From a virus: DNA of 50,946 bases. Every line of letters begins with the position of its first letter. Positions within the stretch are counted from its first letter, which is position 1. The stretch lies in IMG/VR virus record IMGVR_UViG_3300045996_003405, positions 1 through 50,946 of that record, one strand, 5' to 3'. The translations under genes and the position numbers were made by a program. The notes beneath the pieces are model-generated. The model was not told the origin of the DNA, did no database searches, and saw only the letters and a program-made list of their open reading frames with translations. This document shows positions 7,272 through 15,097 of the stretch, piece after piece.

Positions 7272-9926
7272 TTAGTAGGATTTAGTATACCAAGCAGATA
7301 GATTTTGGCAAATAAATTCAGTTTGTTCACATACATCATCATGTATTATATTTTCTAATTGGACTACTTTAATGTCTTCCCTGTTCTTTATAAAATGATC
7401 CAGATTATTAAATGGCAGTTTAGCTACATGACTATTTATATCATCGTGATTCTTTATAAATTCATTGGCATATTTTGCTGCTTTAAATAAAAATATTTTT
7501 GAGTAATGTAATGGATTAGATACTTTTTGATATACTAAATTTTGTTCACATTCAAAATTACTGATTAACTTTTCTGTATAATTTTCTAAATAGCCATTAG
7601 TTATATGATAAGAATATAATCTTTTCAAATCTTCTTTGGCTTGATTTAAAAAATATATAAGTGATTCATCGACCATCACTGTATCAAGAGAAGCTACCCA
7701 GATATTTCTAAACCCACGTTGTTCTAAGATACTAGCAATTTCTAAAGCAACTTGTCCGCCAAATGACCATCCGAGAAGAAGGTATGGATGTTTAGATTGG
7801 TTAGTTTTTTGCCTGATGTCATCTATAGCAGATAAATAAAGATTTGCTAATTTAGATAAGTTATCAATCTTATCAGTATTATTTAAATTATAGTTATCTA
7901 AACCATAACAACTATAAAATGAAGATAGCTGTTGTGCTAAAGGAATATATACCTCTGAACCAGCCATAGCCGGATGCACCATAAATAGATTTAGTTTGTC
8001 TGTTGTATCATTTAAATTACTAATAAGCAAAAATTCATTAGATTCTTTTATTAACGGTATTAGTTTATCCATTGTTTTAGCTATAAGAATATCTACAATT
8101 TTAATTTGGCACTTATATTTACTGTTTATTCTATTTATCAAACTCACGGCTAGTAAGCTATCTCCACCCAATTTAAAAAAATCGTCCTTGGTTCCTATTG
8201 CGTCAACTGGTATTTTTAATATTTCACTCCAAATATGACATAGCTCAATTTCTAGCTCATTATTAGGAGGTACATATTGACTATCTCGATCAATTTTATA
8301 ATTAAGTAAAGCAACTCGATCCAATTTTCCATTTAATGTTAAAGGTAAATTATCTAATGAAACCAAAATATTTGGAACCATGTATTCTGGAAGAATTTTG
8401 GATAAATAATTTATTATTTTTTCTTTAACTAAATTAGTTTCAGCAACATAATAACATATTAAGTATTTAGGCATTACCTCATTACGCTCTGTAGTATTAG
8501 TATGTTCTTTTACTAATACTACAGCATGTTTAATTCCTGGGTAATTCATTAAAGTGGATTCAATTTCTCCTAGTTCAATTCTAAAACCACGTATCTTAAC
8601 TTGAAAATCATTGCGCCCAATGTATTCAAGTTCATCCTTATCTAGATAACGAACCAAGTCTCCGGTTTTATATAATCTATTATTTTTGTTTTTTGTTTTT
8701 TCTTCTTTAGTTTGTAATGGATTAGCTATGAAGCATTTAGATGTTAGGTCTGGCAAATTTAAATATCCTCTAGCTAATCCAGTTCCCCCCAAATATAATT
8801 CGCCAACCTCTCCAGGAGATACTGGATTTAGTTCTTCGTCTAAGATATACCCTTTTATACTTGAAATAAATCTACCGATATTTGATTTATTTCCGACATC
8901 TACTTTAGTGATTATTTTATAAGTAGCATGTATAGTGGTTTCTGTTATACCGTACATGTTTATTAATTCAGTTGGAGTGTTTTCATATATCTTAAACCAA
9001 GGTTCTAATTGATTGAAATTTAATTTGTCCCCACCCAATATAACATATCGCAAACTATCTAGCTTAGTAAATTTATTGATAATATCTATAACTTGATAAA
9101 ATACATTTGGCGTCTGATTTAATATAGTAACTTTTTCTTTTTCACATAGCTTGTAAAATAACTCTACGTTTTTAGATACTTCACTTGGAACTACAACTAA
9201 TTTCCCTCCATAAAATAATGCACCAAATATCTCCCATACACTAAAATCAAAAACATAAGAATGGAATAAAGTCCACACATCATTATTTCTAAATTTATAT
9301 AAATCATTTGTAGCCTTAAATAATCCTACTATATTACCATGTAATTGTAGTACTCCTTTTGGGTTACCTGTAGTACCACTAGTATAAATTACATAAGCTA
9401 AATTAAGGTTTGTAACATTTATATTTAGATTAGTGATTGGATATTTCGCTAAATAATCTTGTAATAATTGATCGTCGATGGATAAAATATTACAGCATTC
9501 CATGTAGATTAGATTAGTCAGTGTAGAAGCAAGTCGTAAATTAGTTATAACTAATTTAGTTCTGGTGTCCTCTAAAATATAATTAATTCGATCTTTTGGA
9601 GCAGTATTATCTATAGGTACATATGCTCCTCCAGCTTTAAGAACTGCTAACATAGCTATTACCATAAATTCATCTCTATCCAAGTATAGTACAATTAAAT
9701 CCTCACATTTTACTAGATACCTTTCTTGTAAATAATATGCTAATTGATTTGCCAATTTATTTAATTTATAATAAGAAATACTAATTTTTTTATAAGAAAT
9801 TGCTATGTTATTGGGGCTTTCTACGACCTGTTTTTGGAATAATCCGTGGATTGTTTCGAACTGTTGATGATTTGGCTCAATAGCTTTATCGGAGCGAAAT
9901 GGAGGTTTGTGTATTTTTTTTAACAT
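7272..9926 (-). CDS. Single-module NRPS, A-T-TE, probable threonine activation
   Basis: This 884-residue enzyme has an adenylation domain (about 25-540), a carrier domain (550-620) and a thioesterase (640-884), but no condensation domain. A-domain cores are intact: LKAGGAYVPID, YTSGTTGNPKG, FDFSVWE, NMYGITE, YKTGDL and NGKLDR. The carrier Ser590 (LGGDSL) would hold phosphopantetheine. The thioesterase shows Ser721 (GWSFGG), Asp748 and His862. Hand alignment to GrsA gives specificity residues D227 F228 W231 N270 I296 G298 M324 I332 H333 K534, one conservative change from the known threonine code DFWNIGMVHK. It should load threonine and release it, or pass it to a partner. It is co-transcribed with a SemiSWEET-like gene and the PAS-LuxR gene. 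An NRPS is highly unusual phage cargo. Confidence 0.93.
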   Translation of the reverse strand: MLKKIHKPPFRSDKAIEPNHQQFETIHGLFQKQVVESPNNIAISYKKISISYYKLNKLANQLAYYLQERYLVKCEDLIVLYLDRDEFMVIAMLAVLKAGGAYVPIDNTAPKDRINYILEDTRTKLVITNLRLASTLTNLIYMECCNILSIDDQLLQDYLAKYPITNLNINVTNLNLAYVIYTSGTTGNPKGVLQLHGNIVGLFKATNDLYKFRNNDVWTLFHSYVFDFSVWEIFGALFYGGKLVVVPSEVSKNVELFYKLCEKEKVTILNQTPNVFYQVIDIINKFTKLDSLRYVILGGDKLNFNQLEPWFKIYENTPTELINMYGITETTIHATYKIITKVDVGNKSNIGRFISSIKGYILDEELNPVSPGEVGELYLGGTGLARGYLNLPDLTSKCFIANPLQTKEEKTKNKNNRLYKTGDLVRYLDKDELEYIGRNDFQVKIRGFRIELGEIESTLMNYPGIKHAVVLVKEHTNTTERNEVMPKYLICYYVAETNLVKEKIINYLSKILPEYMVPNILVSLDNLPLTLNGKLDRVALLNYKIDRDSQYVPPNNELEIELCHIWSEILKIPVDAIGTKDDFFKLGGDSLLAVSLINRINSKYKCQIKIVDILIAKTMDKLIPLIKESNEFLLISNLNDTTDKLNLFMVHPAMAGSEVYIPLAQQLSSFYSCYGLDNYNLNNTDKIDNLSKLANLYLSAIDDIRQKTNQSKHPYLLLGWSFGGQVALEIASILEQRGFRNIWVASLDTVMVDESLIYFLNQAKEDLKRLYSYHITNGYLENYTEKLISNFECEQNLVYQKVSNPLHYSKIFLFKAAKYANEFIKNHDDINSHVAKLPFNNLDHFIKNREDIKVVQLENIIHDDVCEQTEFICQNLSAWYTKSY

Positions 9927-10004
9927 ATTGGGTACTCTTAAAATACTGTTAATTATGGTGAATTCCTTAAAACTTTACGAAGTTAAATAGTTAAATTTTT
10001 TAAT

Positions 10005-10307
10005 TTAAGGGTATTTTGTAATCAAAGGATTTCTTTTTTTTGATGAAAAGCGATACCAGAGAATAAGTGCCGTTACAGTTGTATTTGTAATTAATGTAAA
10101 AGCGTAACCCATCATTAATAAAGTATCACTCCTTATAATGGCATGTAAAAAAATAAAAACACTTATTATATTAAAACCGGCAAATGTGAGTAAGGATACA
10201 TCGTCGGCATGCTTCGTTTTATAAAGTCTTATAATCTGGGGAATATATAAAACTGCATTAATAAACAAGCCGATTGAAAAAATGAATTCTATAAAAAATT
10301 TAATCAT
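10005..10307 (-). CDS. SemiSWEET/PQ-loop membrane transporter
   Basis: This 100-residue inner-membrane protein has three hydrophobic segments (about 5-27, 38-60, 66-88) and the PQ-loop signature YIPQIIRLYKTKHADDVS with Pro23-Gln24 in the first segment, followed by the DDVSLLTF stretch typical of bacterial SemiSWEETs. Such proteins dimerise to make a facilitator for sugars or other small polar molecules. AAAGGAAG precedes the ATG. It is the first gene after the dyad-containing promoter and lies 78 bp before the NRPS, so moving the NRPS product or its precursor is a reasonable guess, though the substrate is unknown. Confidence 0.85.
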   Translation of the reverse strand: MIKFFIEFIFSIGLFINAVLYIPQIIRLYKTKHADDVSLLTFAGFNIISVFIFLHAIIRSDTLLMMGYAFTLITNTTVTALILWYRFSSKKRNPLITKYP

Positions 10308-10374
10308 TATTGCTTCCTTTAGATAATTGTTAATAAAATAGAGCTTATAACTCCCTCATATCCACTTATTATAC

Positions 10375-10404
10375 ATTATAATATTTGAATAAACGAAATT
10401 ATAA
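10375..10404 (-). promoter_or_regulatory. Promoter of the SemiSWEET-NRPS-regulator operon
   Basis: On the minus strand TATAAT (10380-10375) is preceded after 18 bp by a weak -35, TTATAA (10404-10399). Transcription would begin near 10368, about 60 nt before the SemiSWEET start. The poor -35 lies in one arm of the 20-bp dyad at 10399-10418, a layout typical of activator-dependent promoters. Confidence 0.5.
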
Positions 10405-10418
10405 GCATTTGCTTATAA
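10399..10418. promoter_or_regulatory. 20-bp lux-box-like dyad
   Basis: TTATAAGCA-tt-TGCTTATAA is a perfect 9-bp inverted repeat around two bases. Its centre is about 40 bp upstream of the inferred transcription start, close to the -42.5 position of classical lux boxes. The operon it precedes encodes a LuxR-type HTH protein, the natural candidate to bind it. AT-rich dyads can arise by chance, so binding is inferred. Confidence 0.5.
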
Positions 10419-10456
10419 AATTTAGTTACGATTTAAAAATGTTGTATCACGGCATA

Positions 10457-10741
10457 TCATTTATATAGCTCATTTTCCTGAATAACTGTACTTTTACAAT
10501 TATTCATTAATTCTTTGAGCTTAGATTGATATTTAGGATTAATTTTTTTGATAGCTTCAGCTTGCTCTGTCTTAGGTAATAACTCAGTGATCCGTTGAGC
10601 TTCGAATTTTATTAAAGAAGAATCTATTATTTCTTTAATTAAATTATTATAGTTTTGATTCAATTCAGACTCTGGTATCTGATTTCTAAATAATGCTTCA
10701 GCTTGCATCTGTATTGAAACAAATAGCAATAGTTCCTTCAT
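10457..10741 (-). CDS. Unknown small helical protein
   Basis: I do not recognise this 94-residue protein. It is charged and predicted helical, with a hydrophobic first 12 residues (MKELLLFVSIQM) too short for a firm signal-peptide call. A good ribosome site (GGGAG, eight bases before ATG) supports translation. It lies between the repressor and the SemiSWEET operon on the same strand but is separated from the latter by that operon's own promoter, so it is probably an independent accessory gene or the tail of the repressor transcript. Confidence 0.55.
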   Translation of the reverse strand: MKELLLFVSIQMQAEALFRNQIPESELNQNYNNLIKEIIDSSLIKFEAQRITELLPKTEQAEAIKKINPKYQSKLKELMNNCKSTVIQENELYK

Positions 10742-11282
10742 TTATAACTCTCCCAATTATAATAAATATTTTCAATGCCAGCTAACATTAAATACTAAAT
10801 TATACCTTCCTTGATGATCTTGCAGATATCATTCAATTTCAATATATATATTTGGTAATGAAATTTCTAACTCATTTAATGCATTTGCCAATTTCAAGTC
10901 AACTATTTAAATTAGTAGTAATCAAAAAGTTACAAATAATCTTAAAAAGAACAGGTTTTTATCAACCATTTGTATGAGCGCTAACCGAGTGCGGGTACTA
11001 TACCCCTATTCAATAGTGAATAAACAGCTGATATTATTAAATTTTTTACTTAAAATTATACATCTTTGGGCATAATCTGGGCTTAATTTGAAATAAAGTA
11101 TTATAATACGTAATAAATGAGCCAAAAATATAAGGGTATAGCAGCTTTTTAGGCTACACCCTCGAGAAAATTTTTATTGGCTTTGTACTTATTGTCCTTG
11201 GTATATTACTTATTTATACTTAAACTACCAATTTGGTAGTCTGAACGTAAATAAGTAATATACTAATGCTACTAAGCAAATT
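10742..11282. other. Gene-free stretch with structured repeats
   Basis: No coding region is seen in these 541 bp. The right half holds a near-perfect hairpin at 11134-11161 (GGGTATAGC/GCTACACCC, one mismatch, with a T-run in the loop) and the nested inverted repeat at 11201-11263. The left half (10742-11090) is AT-rich without recognisable elements apart from likely promoter sequence for the small gene at 10457-10741. Confidence 0.5.
11201..11263. repeat. Nested inverted repeat beside the repressor gene
   Basis: A perfect 16-bp inverted repeat (GTATATTACTTATTTA at 11201-11216, its complement at 11248-11263) encloses a second, perfect 17-bp palindrome, ACTACCAATTTGGTAGT (11224-11240). It begins 19 bp beyond the repressor stop codon on the minus strand. 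It could be the repressor transcript's terminator or a bidirectional RNA structure, while the inner palindrome looks like a protein-binding site. There is no T-run after the outer arm. Confidence 0.6.
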
Positions 11283-11930
11283 CTATAGCAATTTGCCTGA
11301 TAAATAAACTACTCGACCAATAATTTTTAATTCATCACTTTTATTAAAGTGTTTCTCAGGATAATCTCTATTTTCAGAACGAGCAATCAATTTATCAGTA
11401 CCTAATTCTTTATACATCTTTTTTATAAAAACCTCGTTATGAAGAGATATAGCATAAATCCGATTATCAACTATTTCAGTTTGTGAAGTATCTACAATAA
11501 TCCTTTGTCCATCCTGTAATTCTGGTGCCATGCTATCACCATGTACTTCAAACATGCAGAGGTTTTCTTCTTTCCAACCAAATCGTTTAATATCATTTAG
11601 TTCAACAGTATGATGCCGAATAATCTCCTGTTTAAATATATTTTGACCACAATCCGCAGATAGTATGTTTCCATATAATGGTATTTGCACTACAATTTCA
11701 TACTCAGTTGCGCCATTTTCAGCATCTAATTGACCAGGGCGTAATTTGAGCAATTGTTCCACTGTATGCGCAACTTTTGAACCGAATTGTCTGCTACCAT
11801 TTATAATCATATAATAAGGTGTGGGGCTAAGACCAAACTTTTTGGCAAATGCATTTACTGATCCATCAAAATGTTCTTCAATCAAGCGTAAGAAGTTCTT
11901 AACTCGAATTGAGCTAATTTTATCACTCAT
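11283..11930 (-). CDS. Prophage repressor, HTH + S24 peptidase (CI/LexA type)
   Basis: This 215-residue repressor has an N-terminal helix-turn-helix (about 10-60, SVNAFAKKFGLSPTPYY), a hinge, and a C-terminal self-cleaving S24 domain. The catalytic Ser133 is in HGDSMAP and the Lys at 170/171 is in FIKKMY. The probable cleavage site is Cys94-Gly95 (SADCGQ), as in UmuD, cut when RecA filaments form after DNA damage. TAGGAGG precedes the ATG. The gene sits beside the operator at 11959-11975, and the same operator lies in the leftward promoter, so the protein should hold both arms off in the lysogen and release them in the SOS response. Confidence 0.93.
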   Translation of the reverse strand: MSDKISSIRVKNFLRLIEEHFDGSVNAFAKKFGLSPTPYYMIINGSRQFGSKVAHTVEQLLKLRPGQLDAENGATEYEIVVQIPLYGNILSADCGQNIFKQEIIRHHTVELNDIKRFGWKEENLCMFEVHGDSMAPELQDGQRIIVDTSQTEIVDNRIYAISLHNEVFIKKMYKELGTDKLIARSENRDYPEKHFNKSDELKIIGRVVYLSGKLL

Positions 11931-11958
11931 CTAATACCTCCTAAAGAAATAAATACCG

Positions 11959-11975
11959 TATCTCGTTTTGAGATA
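11959..11975. promoter_or_regulatory. Repressor operator, right
   Basis: TATCTCGTTTTGAGATA has the same half-sites and five-base spacer as the left operator at 5158-5174. The symmetry extends to CC...GG on the flanks (11956-11978) with one mismatch. It lies between the repressor gene and the rightward promoter, covering the latter's -35 region, so it can serve both repression and autoregulation. Confidence 0.75.
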
Positions 11976-11978
11976 TGG

Positions 11979-11987
11979 TGATATAAT
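11979..11987 (+). promoter_or_regulatory. Rightward early promoter (PR-like), extended -10
   Basis: TGATATAAT is an extended -10 (TG, one base, TATAAT). No TTGACA-like -35 exists; the -35 position is occupied by the operator. Transcription would start near 11994 and give a leader of about 220 nt before the initiator gene. No cro-like frame lies in that leader. Confidence 0.6.
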
Positions 11988-12213
11988 ATCGCTGGACTTT
12001 TTAGCTATTCAATATAAATTAATGATTAAAACATTATAAATATTAGGTTTAGCTGAAGCTATAGCAAATATATAGTTATTATTGTGCAAGCAATAAGTGA
12101 CCTGCACTTCGGAGGGCATTATACCATTCTGAGAGAATAAAAGCAGATAAAAATTAAGCTTGCTTAAACTCGCTCAGTTTCAACAGATTTAATATGTATT
12201 TAGAGGTAGGATT

Positions 12214-13107
12214 TTGAACGATATTAGAATTTTAACTGAATTATTAGATGCTCCAATAGCATTTAACCCTGCATTTGCCCGAATTTTAGGCAATAACTTA
12301 GCGGCTGGCATGTTACTTAGTCAATTATTTTATTGGGCTAAATCTAAAAATTTTGGAGAATTTTATAAAGTAAGTGAAGAACTACAAAGAGAATGCTTTT
12401 TGGGACGCACAGAGTTTGAAAACGCCCGAAAAAAAGTAATAGATAGTGGAATATTTACTCTGGTTAAAAAAGGAGTTCCATGTAAGTCATTTTATATAAT
12501 TAACTTGGATATTTTATATAAATTATTAGAGAAATTAGTTTGCATAAAAGCTCCAAACCAGTTTGTTGAAAACCAGCAATCCAGTTTGCTGGAAACCAAC
12601 AAACTAGATTGCATGAAACCTGCAAACAAGCATGCTGAAAATCAACAAACTATTATAAATAACAGAGAATACACAGAGACTACTACAGAGAATATAAAGA
12701 ATAAAAAAGAAAGTTTAGAAATTGCACCAGAATTAGAAATAAAAAACTCCCTTTGTAATAATTCTGGCATGGATAAAAAAAATGGTGTTCTAGTGTTCGA
12801 TTATTCGGACTTTGATGAGTCGCAAAAAATAGCTATTGAGGCATGGTTTACTTACCGCAGGGAAGCTAAGAAACCTTACAAGACTAAATCAAGCTTGACT
12901 GCATTACGTAACAAAATGCTTGAATTAAAAGCCGCTGGCTTACTGGTTGAAGCCATCAATCACAGCATTGCAATGGAGTATACCGGAGTGTTTCCGCCTA
13001 ATGGCAAGCGATATTATCCAAATGGTGGCGCTCCACCCACGAAACAGTTTAATCATGTCCACGACTTTACCACTGAAAAGCCAGGACAACAAGTTGATAC
13101 ATTCTAA
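12214..13107 (+). CDS. Replication initiator, O/DnaD-like
   Basis: This 297-residue protein begins with a winged-helix domain typical of phage replication proteins (LAAGMLLSQLFYWAKS, EFYKVSEELQRECFLGRTEF, KKGVPCKSFYIINLDILYKL). A variable linker encoded by the iterons (about 108-146) and a C-terminal domain (about 200-260) follow. It should bind the iterons within its own gene and recruit the DnaC-like loader encoded next. Translation starts at TTG, with AGAGGTAGG just upstream; no ATG fits the conserved N-terminus. This is the layout of lambda O, where the origin also lies inside the gene. Confidence 0.85.
   Translation: MNDIRILTELLDAPIAFNPAFARILGNNLAAGMLLSQLFYWAKSKNFGEFYKVSEELQRECFLGRTEFENARKKVIDSGIFTLVKKGVPCKSFYIINLDILYKLLEKLVCIKAPNQFVENQQSSLLETNKLDCMKPANKHAENQQTIINNREYTETTTENIKNKKESLEIAPELEIKNSLCNNSGMDKKNGVLVFDYSDFDESQKIAIEAWFTYRREAKKPYKTKSSLTALRNKMLELKAAGLLVEAINHSIAMEYTGVFPPNGKRYYPNGGAPPTKQFNHVHDFTTEKPGQQVDTF
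12536..12650 (+). repeat. Five 23-bp tandem iterons, probable origin
   Basis: Five gap-free units of exactly 23 bp lie at 12536-12558, 12559-12581, 12582-12604, 12605-12627 and 12628-12650. Units share a core like AGTTTGCTGGAAACCAACAA. Since 23 is not a multiple of three, successive units are read in different frames of the initiator gene, so selection is on DNA rather than protein. An AT-rich stretch follows at once (12651-12700), as expected for unwinding. This matches lambda-type origins inside the O gene. Confidence 0.8.
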
Positions 13108-13130
13108 CCATTAAATCAAAGGAGTTAAAA

Positions 13131-13889
13131 ATGACATTAAAATTTACAATTGAGACTCTTGCTGAAGAACAAAGAACATGTGAAAAACATAAACGAGATT
13201 ACGTCAGCTATTTATTTTCTCGTGCTGATGGCACTCACTCCTGGTCTGATTGCCCAGTGTGTAATTATGTAAAGGAAATGGCAAAAAGACGACAGGAAGA
13301 TATTCAAGAGCAAGCAGCCCAGAAACAAAGATTAATTACTAGATTATTTAAACAGTCAGCTATCCCACCCCGTTTTGCAGATGATAGTTTTGATAATTAC
13401 ATTGCTGATACTCCTGAAAAGCAAACTGTAAAAAGAACCATGTTGGAATTTGCCCAAGATATTAAGGCTAATTTAAAACTTGGGCGCAATGTGATCCTGG
13501 CTGGTAACCCAGGTAATGGCAAAACGCATTTATCAGTTGCAACAGCAAAAGCAGCAATTAATAAATCTTTTACTGCCTTGTTTACTACTGTTGGCGAAAT
13601 GATCGACAAAATTCATGAAGCTGGATGGAATAAAGCAACTGTAATTGATAATTATGCCATCCCAGATTTGTTGATTTTAGATGAAATTGCTTATACGCTG
13701 AATAATGAAGAACAAAAAACTTTATTTAAAGTTCTTAACAAACGCTATGAGAAAGTTCGCTCTACCATTATACAGACTAACTTACCCATGCCCGATCTTA
13801 AAAAAGTGCTAGGTGAAAGAATCATTGACCGTCTTCGTGAAAATAACGGGATCGTGCTTTATTTCACCTGGGAAAGTTTTAGAAAATGA
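13131..13889 (+). CDS. DnaC-like helicase loader
   Basis: This 252-residue AAA+ ATPase has Walker A GNPGNGKTHLS (125-135) and Walker B LLILDEIAY with Asp184-Glu185. Its N-terminal domain contains Cys17, Cys41 and Cys44 in a probable zinc-binding or helicase-binding module, as in DnaC/IstB-like phage loaders. It should load the host DnaB helicase onto the opened origin. A strong AAGGAG precedes the ATG. It is the second gene of the replication operon and overlaps the RusA-like gene by 4 bp (ATGA). Confidence 0.92.
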   Translation: MTLKFTIETLAEEQRTCEKHKRDYVSYLFSRADGTHSWSDCPVCNYVKEMAKRRQEDIQEQAAQKQRLITRLFKQSAIPPRFADDSFDNYIADTPEKQTVKRTMLEFAQDIKANLKLGRNVILAGNPGNGKTHLSVATAKAAINKSFTALFTTVGEMIDKIHEAGWNKATVIDNYAIPDLLILDEIAYTLNNEEQKTLFKVLNKRYEKVRSTIIQTNLPMPDLKKVLGERIIDRLRENNGIVLYFTWESFRK

Positions 13890-14257
13890 ATAGCAATACT
13901 ATTGTAATGCCATACCCAATTAGCACAAATCGGTATTACCGTACTTTTAGGAACATTACCAGTTTATCTAAAGAAGGTAAATTATTTAAACATAAAGTGA
14001 AATTAGCCAATTTGCGTTTAAAGCCAACTTTACATGATGTGATGATTGATATTACCATTCACCCAAAACAGAGAAAGAACGGGAATAGCTATAATCAAAT
14101 TATTGATATTGACAATGGGCTTAAATGTATCCTGGATAGTTTAATTGGTATTGTTTACAATGATGATCGGCAAGTTAAAGATTTACATGTAGCTTATGGT
14201 ACAGCAAAAATTGGTGGTGCAGCCACTGTGGTAGTTAGTAAGTTTCAAAAGGTATAG
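13886..14257 (+). CDS. RusA-like Holliday junction resolvase
   Basis: This 123-residue protein shows the RusA pattern: an N-terminal beta strand with PxSTNRYYR, the acidic pair Asp74-x-Asp76 followed by Asn77 and Lys80 (IDIDNGLKCILDSL), and Asp93-Asp94-x-Gln96 (YNDDRQVKDL). These residues bind magnesium and cut four-way junctions symmetrically. In phages it resolves recombination intermediates before packaging. It is coupled to the helicase-loader gene by a 4-bp overlap. Confidence 0.92.
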   Translation: MNSNTIVMPYPISTNRYYRTFRNITSLSKEGKLFKHKVKLANLRLKPTLHDVMIDITIHPKQRKNGNSYNQIIDIDNGLKCILDSLIGIVYNDDRQVKDLHVAYGTAKIGGAATVVVSKFQKV

Positions 14258-14263
14258 TCAAAT

Positions 14264-15097
14264 ATGCAACATCTCATTAATAAAATTCATCATGCTAACT
14301 GTTTTGATATTTTAGCCCAGATACCTGATAACAGTATTGATTTAATATTAACTGATCCGCCTTACCTAACAACAAAACTGGAGTATGATGTTTTAGCTGC
14401 TAAAACCCTAGATTTAAATAAATGGTTTGCTGAGATTATCCGTGTTGCAAAACCCACAGCACCAATACTGATTTTTGCTAGTGGTAAGTTTACTTATAAG
14501 ATGGTTAATATGGGATGGCGATATTTTCGCTATGAATTAGTCTGGGATAAAGTAAACAAAGTTACTGGTACTTTAGATGCTGGTACCAGACCTTTATTAA
14601 ATCATGAATTTGTTTTATATTTTAGTAAAAATTTTATACGTGGTTGTAATAAAGGTAGTTTACCACGTAATGTATATAACCATGAAGTTTTGGTTTCAAA
14701 GACTATAGTTAAAAAAGGATATGGACTAACTTTATATGGAAAGCATAATGCTTTAGGATATAAAAATCTTAATGGTAAGAGATATCCAAAAAGTATATTG
14801 CGTTTTAACAAGGCAAATATTAAATGGGCGCATCCATCAGAAAAACCCTTCCCCTTAATTGAAAGACTTATCCGTTTATATTCGCATCCTAATAGCATAG
14901 TATTGGATACTTTTTCGGGTAGTGGAGTAGTCGCTCATGCATGTTCATCAAACGATAGAAATTTCATAGCTACCGAATTAGACGCTAAGTTTCATGCAGA
15001 TTCAGTTAAGCGATTAAATAACTGCTTGTTCGCTAGTTGTGCATTATCAAATAATTTGTCCAAGAGCAATCATTATGAAACATCAAACAATATATAA
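14264..15097 (+). CDS. DNA methyltransferase (DPPY, beta class)
   Basis: This 277-residue protein has motif IV LTDPPY with Asp31-Pro-Pro-Tyr34 near the N-terminus and the AdoMet-binding motif LDTFSGSG near residue 215. This order (IV before I) is that of beta-class N6-adenine or N4-cytosine methyltransferases. No restriction endonuclease is adjacent, so it is an orphan enzyme, probably protecting phage DNA from host restriction or marking it for replication or packaging. It begins 7 bp after the resolvase gene in the early operon. Its target site cannot be predicted. Confidence 0.88.
   Translation: MQHLINKIHHANCFDILAQIPDNSIDLILTDPPYLTTKLEYDVLAAKTLDLNKWFAEIIRVAKPTAPILIFASGKFTYKMVNMGWRYFRYELVWDKVNKVTGTLDAGTRPLLNHEFVLYFSKNFIRGCNKGSLPRNVYNHEVLVSKTIVKKGYGLTLYGKHNALGYKNLNGKRYPKSILRFNKANIKWAHPSEKPFPLIERLIRLYSHPNSIVLDTFSGSGVVAHACSSNDRNFIATELDAKFHADSVKRLNNCLFASCALSNNLSKSNHYETSNNI

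Noticed and set aside
7247-7342. Upstream start giving a 420-residue PAS-LuxR protein
   Set aside because: It overlaps the NRPS gene, adds a non-conserved segment and has no ribosome site, whereas GTG 7246 has AAAGGAG at seven bases.
12536-12650. CRISPR array
   Set aside because: The 23-bp units are contiguous without spacers and lie inside the initiator coding sequence; they are iterons.
14264-15097. Complete restriction-modification system
   Set aside because: Only the methyltransferase is present; neighbouring genes show no endonuclease motif other than the RusA-like resolvase.
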